A stretch of 64,000 bases of DNA. It comes from Grammothele lineata (taxonomy: Eukaryota; Basidiomycota; Agaricomycetes; Polyporales; Polyporaceae). Shown piece after piece: positions 23,420 through 35,925 of this stretch (the stretch's first letter is position 1; every line of letters starts with the position of its first letter). The notes beneath the pieces were generated by a model that worked only from the letters and a program-made list of their open reading frames with translations, had not been told where the DNA came from and ran no database searches. The translations under genes were made by a program, and so were the position numbers. Location of the stretch: positions 744,001 to 808,000 of the forward strand of contig NDFF03000370.1 in NCBI GenBank assembly GCA_002150815.3. The letters run 5' to 3'.

Positions 23420-23947
23420 TCATACATTGGGGCAGCTCACAATATCGCGCAGTTGTGCCTGTGCATCGTTGAATTGTTTCTCAAGGTATTTGCTCTGACG
23501 CCATACTGAGGAAGAAGGCCGAGAGGACAGGGGGCAGACACACCTTCTTTTCGAGATTTTTAATATCGTCTGAAAGCTCCTTCTCTTCCTTCTTGAGCTC
23601 GGCCTCCATCGTCGGTCGCGGAACCATCATAAACCTGGCAATATACCAGTCAGAACAGACAGTGAGGCGACTCTATGGGGAGACGTACATCTTCCCGACG
23701 CCTTTGTATAGATTCACATCCTCCTCTAAGGAGCTGATCTCCTCAAGGGTAAGCTGCACAATCCGCCGTTCGCGGTCCTTGGCGGCGATCTGCTGTTTTG
23801 AGACATTGAGGGCGCGTTGCGACTGTACGGCCGTCTGCTGGATTTGCACTAGGATCTACAAGATTACAAGAGATTGACATGTACGACACAATTCAACAGA
23901 AGTGATATACGCACTTTCCGAAGTGTATCATCAGACAGAGTGGCCAT
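23420..23947 (-). CDS. PFD1: Prefoldin subunit 1 (beta type)
   Basis: Coding exons 23915..23947, 23689..23855, 23544..23634 and 23420..23494 give 121 residues. Two long amphipathic helices flank a beta hairpin: an N-terminal coiled coil ending EEISSLEEDVNLYKGVGKMF, the hairpin FMMVPRPTMEAEL, and a C-terminal coiled coil with KYLEKQFNDAQAQLRDI. This is the four-strand/two-helix prefoldin beta layout, and the YKGVGKMF..P segment is typical of subunit 1. Prefoldin is a hetero-hexameric cytosolic chaperone handing unfolded actin and tubulin to CCT. It is divergent from SNU114, with about 305 bp between starts. Confidence 0.88.
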
Positions 23948-24252
23948 AGCTGCTCGTTGTCGCGCGACAAACGATTCGCGAGCGTGTGTGGACGCGATGA
24001 GTCGTCCATGACTGTAGATGCGCAAGCGCCGAGCTCGACGCGTTCCCTCTGACCGCGACGGTGGCTCCAGTCAAAAACCCCTTCCTCCTATCCCCTTGTC
24101 TCCCGACACGCTCCGTCTAGGCCTGCAAACGCGACAAAGCAAATTTTGTACACTACTGTGCTTCTAACATCTTGCGCTTTGCTCTTCTGCTCTAAGACGA
24201 CCCGGTCGATCTTGCTACGCTTCACAAACTTCTGTAATCTTGCACTGGCAAA
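23948..24252. promoter_or_regulatory. Divergent promoter region, PFD1 / SNU114
   Basis: 305 bp between two divergent starts. A pyrimidine-rich stretch (about 24075-24110) lies in the middle. No clear TATA box. Confidence 0.45.
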
Positions 24253-27200
24253 ATGGCCTCATTCGAAGACTATGATGAGTTTGGGAACTACATTGGCGCA
24301 GACCTCGACTCAGACGATGAAGAGGAGGAGCTGCAGCAGAACCAGTTCGCGCCCCAGCCAGAGGTGCAGCCTCTCGAGGGGTTCGACGACGAGCCCATGC
24401 AGAATGACGAGATGGCGCTCATGGAGATAGACGGCGAGTCGTGACATGTTGCTCTTGCTGCCATTGGTGTCTTACTGTGTTACACAGAGCCCGTGCATAA
24501 TGCTGTGATATTGCACGAGGACAAGAAGTATTATCCCTCCGCGTCCGAGGTGTATGGAGAGGAAGTCGAGACACTGGTCCAGGAGGAGGATGCGCAACCG
24601 TTGTCAGAACCCATCGTTGCTCCCGTGAAAGTGCGGAAATGGACGGTAGAAGAGAAGGACATGCCGGAGACGCGGTTTGACAAGGGGTGCGTGAGCCCAT
24701 TCTGAACGGTAATGCTTACAAGCTGACAGAATGCGGGAAGGTTCTTGCTCAACATGACTTCGTTCCCCGAGTTCATCCGCAACGTCGCTGTAGTGGGCCA
24801 CCTGCACCACGGGAAGACGGCGCTCATGGACATGCTTGTGTTCGAAACACACAAATTGACTTGGGACTCGGACCACCAGGTGCGTGGTTGGCGTGCAGGC
24901 CTAGTGGCCGCGCGTTAAAAGTGGTTCTGCAGACTCGCTACACGGATACACACATCCTCTCCCGCGAGCGACAAATCTCCATCAAGTCCTCTCCTATGTC
25001 CATGGTTCTCCAGAACAGTTATGGAAAGTCGCATCTCGTACACTTGATCGACACGCCTGGACATGTCAACTTCGTCGACGAAGTCGCCAGTGCCATTCGT
25101 TTGGTCGACGGTGTACTTCTGGTTGTTGACGTTGTGGAGGGAGTAATGTGCAACACCGAGGCAATCATCCGACATGCACTCCAAGAAGGTGTCAAAATCA
25201 CGCTTGTTGTAAACAAGATTGACCGACTAATCCTTGAGCTGCGCATCAAGCCTGCCGACGCGTACTACAAGATCAGGCATACCATCGAGGAGGTCAACAA
25301 TATCATCAGGTGTGTATTTTTTAGTCCAGAACGTAATCCACTCCTGAATGTGCGCCCAGCGGCATCGATCCAGACCCAGAACTGCGACTAAGCCCTGAAA
25401 ATGGCAATGTTGCATTTGGGAGTACGGACATGCACTGGTGTTTCACCCTCCGCTCATTCGCGCAGATGTACGCGGACACTTACGGTATGCATACGTTCCT
25501 CACGGGAGATTTTTCAAATTCTCAAGAGACTGTATAATAGGCTCCTTGGACGTCAGCAGCTTTGCAGACCGCCTCTGGGGTGATATCTGGTTCAACGACC
25601 GCAAATTCACGCGCAAGCAGCCAGACCCTGAGGCGAATCGCACTTTCGTACACTTCATCCTCGAGCCGTTATACAAATTGTACAGCCAAGTGCTTAGCGA
25701 AGAGACCGAACCACTCAAGGAGACCCTCGCGGGCCTCGGTATCCAATTGAAGCCTATCATGTATAAGATGGACGTCAGGCCACTACTCAAGGTGGTCTTG
25801 GATCAGTTCTTTGGCCCGGCTGTTGGGCTGGTGGACATGATCTCTGAGCATATTCCGTCCCCTGTCGAGGCTACACGGTCAAAGGTTCGTGCATCTCCAA
25901 ACATCATTGCGTCAAGACTTCTGACTAGTGTACGATAGGTTGAGCGTACTTACTTGGGACCGATGTCGTCCGAGCTCGTGCACACAATGCAGGAGTGTAG
26001 CGCGGATGGGCCGGTCATGGTGCAGATTACGAAGCTCTATCACACAACGGACGCATTGGAGTTCCGCGCCTATGGCCGTGTCATCAGCGGGACGGTGCGG
26101 AAAGGCATGGATGTCAAGGTACTCGGCGAGGGGTACTCACCGGAGGACGAAGAAGACATGGCGAAAGCTACAGTCGAGGGCGTTTGGATTCCTGAGGCTC
26201 GGTCAGTTTCTACTACACCTCACGCTCACTGTCGTTAGAATGCTTATAAGTCTACAGGTACTTCATCCCGGCTGAGGAGGTCCCTGCTGGTAACCTTGTC
26301 CTGCTCGGCGGCGTCGACGCCTCGATCGCCAAAACGGCGACGATCGCGTCCTTGGACATTGAGGATGACTTGCACATCTTCCGGCCGATCAAGCATATGA
26401 CCCAGTCCGTCCTCAAGGTCGCCATTGAACCCATCGCGCCGTCGGAGCTGCCGAAGATGCTCTCCGGCCTTCGGAGCATCAACAAGTCATACCCACTCGT
26501 GGCGACCAAAGTCGAGGAGAGTGGAGAGCATGTGCTTATCGGCACAGGCGAACTCTACCTTGACTGTGTTATGCACGACCTGCGGAAATTGTTCAGCGAG
26601 ATCGAAATCAAGGTCTCCGATCCGGTAACGAAATTCGCAGAGACGGTGCTTGAGACAAGTGCGCTCAAATGCTACGCAGACACTCCGAACAAAAAGTACG
26701 TGGCACATGTTAGTGTTGACCTTGAAAGCCGCTCACACGTGTTTCGACGCTCTCCGTAGGAACCGCCTTACGATGATCGCGGAGCCCCTTGAACGCGGCA
26801 TTGCGGAGGACATCGAAACCGGACGGGTGAACATGCGGATGACGGCGAAGGAGCGGGGCAAGTTCTTCGAAGACAAGTACCAGTGGGACCTGCTCGCGTC
26901 GCGGTCAATATGGGCCTTTGGACCAGATGACAGTGGACCAAATATCCTGCTCGACGACACGCTGCCGTCGCAAGTTGACAAAAAGCTCCTAGGGACAGTG
27001 AAGGAGCACATCAAGCAGGGCTTCCAGTGGGGCACGCGGGAGGGTCCTCTGTGCGATGAGCGTGAGCCGCCTGATTATTTTCCCTGCTGCGGCGAAGCTC
27101 ATGAAGTGGTATAGCGATGCGTAACGTGAAGTTCCGGATACTGGACGCAAGTCTGGCGCAGGAACCAATCTACCGCGGTGGAGGACAGATCGTGCCAACC

Positions 27201-27856
27201 GCCCGTCGAGTCTGCTACTCGTCGTTCCTGATGGTGCGTTCGTTCCCAATCGCTCGCGTGGCCGATTGTTCTGAGCGATCGGCTTTAGGCGACTCCTCGG
27301 TTGATGGAGCCCATTTACTACGTCGAGGTACAAGCCCCGGCAGACTGTATATCCGCTGTTTACACCGTGCTAGCGAGACGCCGCGGTCACGTTACCCAGG
27401 ACATCCCGAAGGCGGGCTCTCCGCTGTACACGGTGAAGGCCCTGATTCCGGTCATTGACGCGAACGGGTTCGAGACGGATCTGCGCACTGCGACGCAGGG
27501 ACAGGCATTCTGCCTACAAGTGTTCGACCATTGGTCCATTGTGCCTGGTGAGAGAGCTTCTGTTTCTTTTCCATGTGCGACGGGAGCGGTGGCTGAAGCA
27601 TGTGCAGGGGATCCCACGGACACGAGCATCAAGCTCCGGCCACTAGAACCCGCGTCCGGGCAGGCCCTCGCACGGGACCTGGTTCTGAAGACAAGAAGGC
27701 GGAAGGGTCTGGGAGACCAAATAGCCGTGTCCAAATACTTGGACGACGAGTTCATAGTACGTGTCGCGTTCTCGTCGCGACTCGGAGCGCGCGCTAACGA
27801 TGACATCATTGCAGCTCGCGTTGTCGGCGTCGGGGCATGCGGATCTGCTCGGGTAG
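24253..27856 (+). CDS. SNU114: U5 snRNP GTPase Snu114/EFTUD2
   Basis: Thirteen coding exons give 978 residues: 24253..24433, 24488..24686, 24741..24879, 24933..25309, 25360..25484, 25541..25884, 25939..26201, 26258..26695, 26760..27061, 27115..27233, 27289..27547, 27608..27756, 27815..27856. An acidic N terminus ([15 protein letters not shown], family-specific) is followed by the EF-2-like GTPase: G1 GHLHHGKT, G3 DTPGHVNF, G4 NKIDRL. Domains II-V follow, with the domain IV/V block [20 protein letters not shown] and RRGHVTQD. The GHLHHGKT P-loop distinguishes Snu114 from translation factor EF-2. It drives U4/U6 unwinding and spliceosome disassembly with Brr2 and Prp8. Length matches the family. 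Intron 1 needs a GC donor (see findings). Confidence 0.95.
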
Positions 27857-28149
27857 TTGCTGTGGTCGAGTGCTGTGTATGTAGAGCTGCTATGGAACTG
27901 CTTTCTGTTTTATTCGAGCCACGGAGAGCAGCGACCGAGAGAGAGCGTGGGACCATCGAACGCGCTGGAACGCAGGAGACGCCCGAGAGAGGAAGGGGCT
28001 ACGTGGCATGCGGGGGGCCGGGAAATAGCCGAGGCCCCGTTATTAGAGGGCGTCTGTGTCTGCTATTGCCAGCAAGCATCTTACACCCACCACCTCTCCT
28101 TTCCTTTGCTCCCCGCCCTGCCTTTCCCCGTCTCGGTCCTTCGTACACA
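27857..28149 (+). promoter_or_regulatory. Calnexin promoter region with CT-rich tract
   Basis: About 290 bp between SNU114 stop and calnexin ATG. A strong pyrimidine tract (about 28081-28135) ends just before the ATG, as in well expressed fungal genes. A TACGTGGC core at about 28000 resembles the ACGTGG of UPR elements, which would suit an ER chaperone; this is only a motif match. Confidence 0.5.
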
Positions 28150-30121
28150 ATGCGAAGCGTAGCGCTCTCTGCCCTCCTCGCCGTCGCCGTCTCCTCCGCG
28201 TCGGCGAGCGAGGAGGTTTCGTTCAAGGTACCTCGCGCGCGAGCGGTCTTGTTCCGCATACACCCAGTACTTACGTGTAAACCGCCCACCAGGCCACCTC
28301 TATCAAGGCCCCCTTCCTCGAACAGTTCACCGACGACTGGTCAGAACGTTGGACGCCCTCCGAGGCGACCAAGAAGACCCCCGTCGGCACCGAGACGTTC
28401 AGCTATGTCGGCAAGTGGGAGCTCGAAGAGCCCTCCACGCCTATCATCTCTGGTGACAAGGGTCTCGTCGCTAAGACGAAGGCCGCTCACCACGCCATCT
28501 CTGCGCCCTTTGATGCACCCATCGACTTCGCCGACCAGCCGCTTGTCGTCCAGTACGAGGTCAAGTACCAGAAGGGCGGCAACTGCGGTGGTGGCTACAT
28601 TAAGCTCCTCGAGAACGGTTTCCAGACCGCCGGCAAGGAGTTCGATGACAAGACTCCTTGGACGATCATGTTTGGGCCTGACCTGACCTGCCCGGGAACC
28701 AAGGTGCGTTTCGTGCGCTGGCGGGGGCCGTGCGCAGTGCGCGCGCGGCCCGCCTAGATGTGCGGGGACCCGTGTTTGCTCACGTGCCTGTGCGCGCCAG
28801 ATTCACTTCATCTTCCGGCACAAGAACCCAGTCTCGGGTGAGTTCGAGGAGAAACACCTCAAGCTTCCTCCCAAACCCGCCTTTGGCAAGGCAACGAACC
28901 TTTACACTCTCCATGTCTTCCCGAACAGCACGTACGATGTGCTGTTCAACGGCGAGAGCTACAACCTCGGCAACGCCCTCGAGGACTTCACCCCCGCGGT
29001 TAACCCCCCGGCCGAGATTGACGACCCGGAGGACACCAAGCCGGAGGATTGGGTTGACACCAAGAGGATTGCTGATCCCGATGCCAAGAAGGTTGGTCTT
29101 CGTATCTCAAGGATCATAGGGTGTCTGGTGCTCAATCGCGTTTCCTGTTTGTAGCCCGATGACTGGGACGAGGATGCTCCCTACGAGATCCCTGACGAGG
29201 ACGCGGTCAAGCCCGAAGGCTGGCTCGATGACGAGCCTGAGATGGTTCCCGACCCTGGTATGTTACTGCGCTCGCGGAGTGCGGGCCCGCTTACTCACGA
29301 ATTTGACGTAGATGCCGAGAAGCCTGACGAGTGGGATGACGAGGAGGACGGTGACTGGATTGCCCCTGTTGTCCGTAACCCCAAGTGCGGCGAGGCTCCT
29401 GGCTGCGGCGAATGGAAGCGTCCCTTCAAGCCCAACCCGGCCTACAAGGGCAAGTGGTACGCTCCCATGATCGACAACCCGGCCTACAAGGGTGAGTGGG
29501 CCCCCCGCAAGATCGCCAACCCCGACTTCTTTGAGGACCCCACGCCCTTCAAGAGCCTTGTCCCTATCGGCGGCGTTGGCATTGAGCTTTGGACCATGAC
29601 TGAGGACATTCTCTTCGACAATCTCTACATCGGCCACTCCGTCGAGGACGCCCGCAAACTCGCCGAGGAGACGTACTTTGTCAAGAAGGCAATCGAAGAG
29701 GCTCAGGACAAGGCGGCGAAGGGCGATGACGAGGAGGAACAGGAGGAGGCCGACTTCAAGGCTGATCCCGTCGAGTTCATCCGTAACAAGGTGTTCAAGT
29801 TCCTCGACCTCGCTAAGATCGACCCGGTCCTCGCGTTCAAGACCCACCCCGAAACCGGCGCAGGCCTTGCGCTTGCTGGTGTCACTCTCTTCGGTATGCT
29901 CGGCGTTCTCCTCGGCTTTGTTGGCGCCCAACAGAAGCCTATCACTAAGGTAATGTGCCTCGCGCATGTCTGTTATGCGGATAATACTGACTATTTGTAT
30001 TCAGTCCCCCTCTACCAAGAAGACCGATGCTCCCACGGCCGACGACAAGAAGAGCGAGAAGGCACCTGTCGCGCCCGCTGGTGGCGAGCAGAAGGAGTCG
30101 ACGTTGAAGAAGCGGAAGTAA
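28150..30121 (+). CDS. CNE1: Calnexin, ER lectin chaperone
   Basis: Coding exons 28150..28227, 28293..28703, 28801..29091, 29155..29257, 29312..29949 and 30005..30121 give 545 residues. A signal peptide (about 1-20) is followed by the legume-lectin-like globular domain with [16 protein letters not shown] and [11 protein letters not shown], which bind monoglucosylated glycans. The P-domain arm has four type-1 repeats ([40 protein letters not shown]) and four type-2 repeats (with NPAYKGKW and NPAYKGEW), the 4+4 count of calnexin rather than calreticulin. One membrane helix (about residues 480-502) precedes a cytosolic tail ending KKRK, a basic ER-retention type end. It folds glycoproteins in the ER together with PDI-type oxidoreductases. 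Confidence 0.96.
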
Positions 30122-30283
30122 AAGGGATATACCCATCCTCAGTCGCGTCTGCGTCGTTCACTACCATTTTGTGCTTTTGGAAAGGCAATGCATCTCTTAA
30201 TTATCGGGCTCGCGAGGAAACTACTTGCAGTGTGATTGCGTGAAAGCCAGCGCTCGAGTGCCAGTAATTGCTACAGCGGATAA

Positions 30284-33200
30284 CTAGAAATACAAGCTCG
30301 CCGCGAATACGACTAGTGGATCTGGTTAGCTGTAGCGAGGGAGTGATTGTACTGATAGACGTACTGTCACGCTTAATCTTTATCTGTGCCTCCTCCATCT
30401 TCTTGAACAGCTCCGCGTCACCGATGACTCGCGCGGCGTCCCGAACCTCCCTACATGTCTCGTCCAGACGAGTGATGACGCGCACGATCGTTCCCTCCGC
30501 GACGTCCGTGAGCTCCGTGATCTGTTCAAACGGCATGCCCTTCGCCCATTCGTACACGACCTCGACGAGCCCGGGCTTGAGTGCGCGGAACTCCTCGCTG
30601 GGCACGCTGTGCCGGTCCTGCACCCGCCCGACGCGGTCCGCAATCTGGTTGATCGCGGCGAGGCCCTCCTGCAGCTTGGGCGGGACGACGGGCTCGACGT
30701 CCGTCTTTTCTTGGAAGACGAAGCAGGAGAGGAGTGCGGCGACCTCTTCGGGCTCATAAGTTGCCAACGTGTTCTCAAGGATGAGCTCCGTCAGAACGAG
30801 TTCGTTCGCGGAGTTGATCTGGGTGGGGGCGCGGAGGGTCAACACAATTCGGATCATGAGAACAGCAAGAGAGAAAGGGGAGATACTTGCCTCGCAAGCG
30901 ACGCGGCCTTTGAGCAAGACGGTCGAGTTGTCGTCAATGAACTTGAGCTCTTTGAGCACCTCGATACGCTGCTCGTAGTCTGGCAGGAGGTCGAGATTCT
31001 GGTCCGAAATCGCGAGCTTGAGCTCTGCGATATTCGCTTCGAGCGTCTTACGTGCATGCGTGACCATGTACTACGATGTCTTCGAGGTGAGCACGAGTCA
31101 ACTTCTAAAGGAGGAAGGAAAACGACGAACGTGTTGCCCGAAATCTGGACAGGAACTACACGTGAATTTTGAAAGTTTTGCGGCGAGCGTGTCCCGATGC
31201 CTCAGGACCTCCTGGAACTCCAAGCGCCTCGTCTTTCCCCACTCGACCTCGGAGATCGAGCCGGCTTGCAGCCACTGATCTAATGTCTCGTGCATAGATT
31301 GGATGGCCGCCTTCAGATCCGTAGCGCGCGGAGAGCTGATGATCTGTGCGCCGTTGATCTGTATAGAGTTAATAGTTACAGGTCAGAAGGAAATCGACGA
31401 AAGAGCGAATGCAAGCTGACTTTCACTGCATTGTTGGTAATCATTGCGATACTTGTTATTGGAATATTGGCCGCTTCAAGATCGGCCTCGTCAATGAGGA
31501 GGGATTCAGGAGTGAACGGCCAGCGAGGCGGGCGGGTCTCGACATCTGAGTGGCGTGAATACGAGTAAGTTCTGTGACAGAGGGAACATAGATACCGTCA
31601 AGCTTCTTTTTTGTGTCTTTCGAAACCAAAGCTAAGACGTAGTGGTGCTTGATGACTTCGCTCCGCTCGTTGCGCTCACTCTGAGCCTGCTTCAGGTACA
31701 GTGCAATGTTTCCTGGGAAATGCTGAGGGGTGACTCCAGTCAGACTGTAGGCTTGAAAAGAAGGAGAGAAATCTAACGTACCCCATCTTTCAGGATCACT
31801 ACCCTTCCTGGCGTGAGGAAACGATTGCCAGCTATGGATGCCAACTCTAAAAGTTTGCTGTTATCCTCGACAATATCGGCCGACACGTCATAGAAGTCCT
31901 CAATATCCGACGCGCACGCCACGCATTCCACGCGAGTCATGGTCGATAATTGCTTCTCGTTCTATCCAATGATAAGAGGGTATTCCAGTACGAGCAGATT
32001 GGCGTGAACCTGAGACCTACCTCCACGACCTTCTGTTGATTCTCCGGCATTAGCCGTTGCGTCGCATTCTCCGAGAAACTACGTTTAATCATCTCTTCGA
32101 CGCGCAGTGCCTCGACACGAAGGAGATTCAGGATCATGTTGTACGTCAATCGGAACTGGGACTGGAGCTTTGAGGGTGTTCCAAGAATCATTGTGTTCAG
32201 CGTGGTTTGCTGCGGGAGCAAAACACATTCAGCCACAGCTTCGTAGTGAATACGATCACAGAAGCGCACTTCTGGCAGTTCGTCGCTAGTTACAATGATG
32301 ACTGTTCCCGTCGCGTCAAGTCCACGACGTCCGGCGCGGCCAGCCATCTGAGTGTATTCTCCTGGGAGAATGTCCCGGAAGCTACGTCCATCGTGTTTCC
32401 GGATATGTGAAAAAACCACACATTTCGCAGGCATATTAACCCCCTGGCATATTCAGGGTCAGTGAGGATCAGAGAACGACAGGAAGATACTGATGCTGAC
32501 CATAGCGAACGTTTCGGTCGCAAAGAGCACCTTGACAAGTCCCCGTGCGAAAAGGATCTCGACCACCTAGAAGCTGTCAATGAGCCGCACACCTCATGTA
32601 CTCGAAACACGTGTACCTCTTTCACGATGGGGAGAAGCCCGCCATGGTGGACTCCAATGCCACGGGAGAGGAGCTCTCTCATCCGCCGTATCTGCGGTAA
32701 TTTCCTGTCTGATCCTGCAGGAGCTGTTAAAATCTACTTTCGATCCGAACAAATCAAAACCCACCCTTTAGCCTGGATAACGCCTTCTCGATGGCGACAT
32801 GGACTTCGCTCTTTTCCACAGAGGTGGAAAGATCCAGGTTCGTCAACGTCCCCGCATTCTCTTCGCATCGCTTCTTCGAGAACGTGAAGACCACGACGGG
32901 CAGCAACTGACGCTTCTTGAGGTTCCCCAGCAGATGCACATACAGGTTCTTGTCCGGCTGATGGAATGTCCGGCCCCCTCCTCCACCTCGCGGGCCTGAC
33001 GCTCCACCACGCCCATACGCACCCCTCGCTGGGACGTTGCCCCCACCCCGCCCTCCGCCTCCGCGGCCGCCCTGTCCACCGCGCTGACCACGTTGTGGGG
33101 CAGCCGCACGGGCACCGAGACGTTGGACGGGCGGCAGGCCAGCGGCTTCGCGCTCCTTATCCTGCTTTCTCCGGAGAGCCTCGCCGGCGTCCTTGTATCT

Positions 33201-35188
33201 ATCAAACTACATCAGTAAATGTGGACTGATGACGGGTATATGCGTGTCCGCTGACCCCTGGGTGATGAACGTGCGGTCTGCATCGACGATTTTGTGGATG
33301 TCGCGGCCGGCGTAGAGATAGTGCTCCAATGGGACCGGTCGTTTGGCAGTGGAAATAACGTAGATGTCTTTCTTTTTCGTGCGTCTATACACGCATATTA
33401 TTAGCATCCCCAACGCACGCATGGTGATGAGGTAAACGTACCCGACCCAATCAGCGAACTCTTTAGTATTAGGCACCGTTGCAGACAAGAGAATGATGTT
33501 GACGTGGTCCGGAAGCATGATGATCACCTCCTCCCACACCACGCCGCGCTACGAAAGCTTAGCTTAGAATCATGGTCTGACTGCAACGCACCGCACCAAC
33601 TCAGTACTCACCTCAGCATCGTTCACGTAGTGTACTTCGTCAAATATGACGAACTCAACGTCACGAATAAGGTCTGCACCCTTGTAGAGCATGCTACGCA
33701 AAATTTCTGTCGTCATGATTAAGCAGTTGGCTTCCGGATTAATCTGCACGTCGCCCGTTAGGATACCAACGGACGCGGCACTGAATGTCTGCTTGAAGTC
33801 GCGATACTTCTGGTTCGAGAGTGCCTTGATGGGTGAGGTATAAATCGCCCTGTACAGCCGATACATGAATGTCCGCTTAACATGGACGAGGCATTTCGAG
33901 CGTGAGTTCGACTGATAAAGGACTGACCTAGTCATATGTTTGGCCGCGAGTGCGATGGCGTACTCGGCTACGACTGTTTTTCCCGCCGATGTGTGAGCCG
34001 CTACAAAGACTGAGTCGCCCATCTCGAGATGATACACCGCTTCTTTCTGGAATGTGTCCAGCTCGAACGGATACTGTATTGATCGTTGAACACCGAGGAT
34101 GTCTAAAGTGGCGGCGAAGCACGAACCTTGTGGGCCATCTCAGGGACCAGCTCGTGGAAGTTGGCCATCGGTTTGTTGATATCGACCTCGTGCGCCCAGT
34201 CGCGTTTCTGGATGTTGGCTCGCCGCAGTCGTCGACGTGAGGGAGAAACTGGGGCTAGATGGCTCCTCTAACAACGGGATAGTTAGTATGTTCGTTAATC
34301 AGAGGTGTAACGCCATGCATACGCTTGTTGGAAGGAGCTCATCGATCTCAGAAGTACCATTAATGAGAGCTAGATTACTCTCCAGATCATCGTCTTCGAG
34401 AGCATATGCCTGTCCGTTCTACAAGGTTTAGTTGTACCGGATATTTGTACCCCGCATTCGAACAATCTTACAAGGTTGTCAATGACAGTGACACCGCTCC
34501 TTGCAGCAGAGCCCAGCCCAACCAGCTCAGACTCAGTATCCGCTGGATTTTGCCCTGGTAGGCGGAATCCTCGCGACAATCCCGGTGCGATCGTCCTGAG
34601 CTGCGAGGAGCCCTCGATAAACTCGAGGGCGTTTTCGGAGGCCTTGATGTTCTCAAGCCCACCAGGCCAGAAGGGAACATATCCAGACTTTCCCCGAACA
34701 AAATTGCGACTAGGGCCAGGCGCACGGTCGATGGAAGTGGAGGTCAATCCGGTGGAAATACGGGGATTTGGTACCTATGCAACTTAGTCAGATAGACATC
34801 TAAAGTCCGTAACCAGTCACGCATACCTCAGTGTATCCGGTAACTCGACCCTGAAGACCTGTTCTGATAAAGGCAAGGCTTGTAGGCGGTGGCGATGGCT
34901 CCAATTTCAATAGAGTTGGGATAGAAAGCTTGGTCTCCCAATATCTTGAGCAAATGATGTCAATATGAGATACAAAGCTGTCTGATAACAGTCTCACAGC
35001 TGATACGTTGGTAGCCAGTGGTCTGGAAGGCGCGACTGAGGTAGGAGGAGGTTCTCTTCGATCTGCTCATGCACCTTGTCCTTGGAAGGCAGACCTGCAA
35101 GATCGAGGTCTGCCAAGAGGGCGTCGGCATTGTGTGACTGTGGGTGGAGAATCTGATCAACCAATGAGCGATGTTTCTGACTTTCCAT
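30284..35188 (-). CDS. SKI2: SKI2 RNA helicase of the SKI-exosome pathway
   Basis: Twenty-one coding exons give 1,250 residues: 34998..35188, 34827..34944, 34472..34774, 34323..34418, 34127..34267, 33928..34073, 33612..33849, 33442..33548, 33256..33384, 32765..33198, 32617..32714, 32501..32566, 32270..32443, 32021..32209, 31782..31961, 31596..31722, 31421..31545, 31131..31358, 30891..31070, 30365..30818, 30284..30312. The N-terminal region holds the Ski2 signature [14 protein letters not shown]. The helicase core shows motif I AHTSAGKT (about residue 309), motif II DEVH (about 402), motif [11 protein letters not shown] and motif [14 protein letters not shown]. The C terminus ends in the family's [15 protein letters not shown]. 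It feeds cytoplasmic mRNA to the exosome with Ski3/Ski8. A Gly/Arg-rich insert (about 520-572) separates the two RecA domains. One intron needs a GC donor. Confidence 0.95.
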
Positions 35189-35925
35189 AATCTTTCGCGG
35201 TTTGCAGAAGTCAATGGGCTTCCAATCTGGGCGCGTCTGTCGAGATCAACGCGACAAAGGGGCCGAAACAGGTCGAAACCAAGGAGCTCCTAGCGTCTGG
35301 CGCCCGCAGTCCAGGTCCAGCGCCCGAAGGGACAGCCACCCAAACTCTGGACAGCTGCAGCCGTGACAGCGCCCGTCGTCCGCCAGCAGTTCTCACCGCG
35401 ACGGTCCACACGCCTAACCAACAAGCATTCGCGGTCTCATCGCACGAAGAGGATAGGCCATGCTTTCCTACAGACCACACAGTCCGCTGTAAGAGCCAGC
35501 GCATTCCGTCCCAGAGGCAGGGCCGTCGGACTCGCTGTCCGCCGGTTGAAGTACTAGAGGCCGGGGCACAGCTATCCCGATGCTTTCGCACAAATCTTCG
35601 TCAGACCCTCCGGTTTTCGCGCACTCGCCGCACCCTCCGTACTATCTCTGCTTCGGCTGTCCATCCTGGCATAGCTTACCACATGGGTCCCTCTTGCATC
35701 ACGTCCGATGCGGGATGCAACAGCGCCTGTTGCGCAGCAACCCCAGACGAGTCCTTCTTTTGACCTGTGCTGAAGCGGACATTGTCATTCTAGTCCAGGG
35801 GCAGATATCCTCAATCAAGCCATCGGCTTCGACTGCCATGTATAACTTGAAACGCTCCTTTGATTCCGCGCGCCGAGTCTTCCCCTTCCCTCTTCTCTCT
35901 GAGGCGACTCTCAGACATCGTACCG
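35189..35925. promoter_or_regulatory. Divergent region, SKI2 / membrane protein
   Basis: 737 bp between divergent starts. A CT-rich stretch (about 35875-35905) lies just before the plus-strand ATG. No gene or repeat recognised. Confidence 0.45.

Noticed and set aside
27301..28686. 461-codon open frame bridging the end of SNU114 and the start of calnexin
   Set aside because: It reads through true introns and the SNU114 stop (frame changes), and runs into calnexin out of frame.
29263..29967. 234-codon minus-strand frame opposite calnexin
   Set aside because: It is antisense to the Asp/Pro-rich P-domain repeats and has no independent support.
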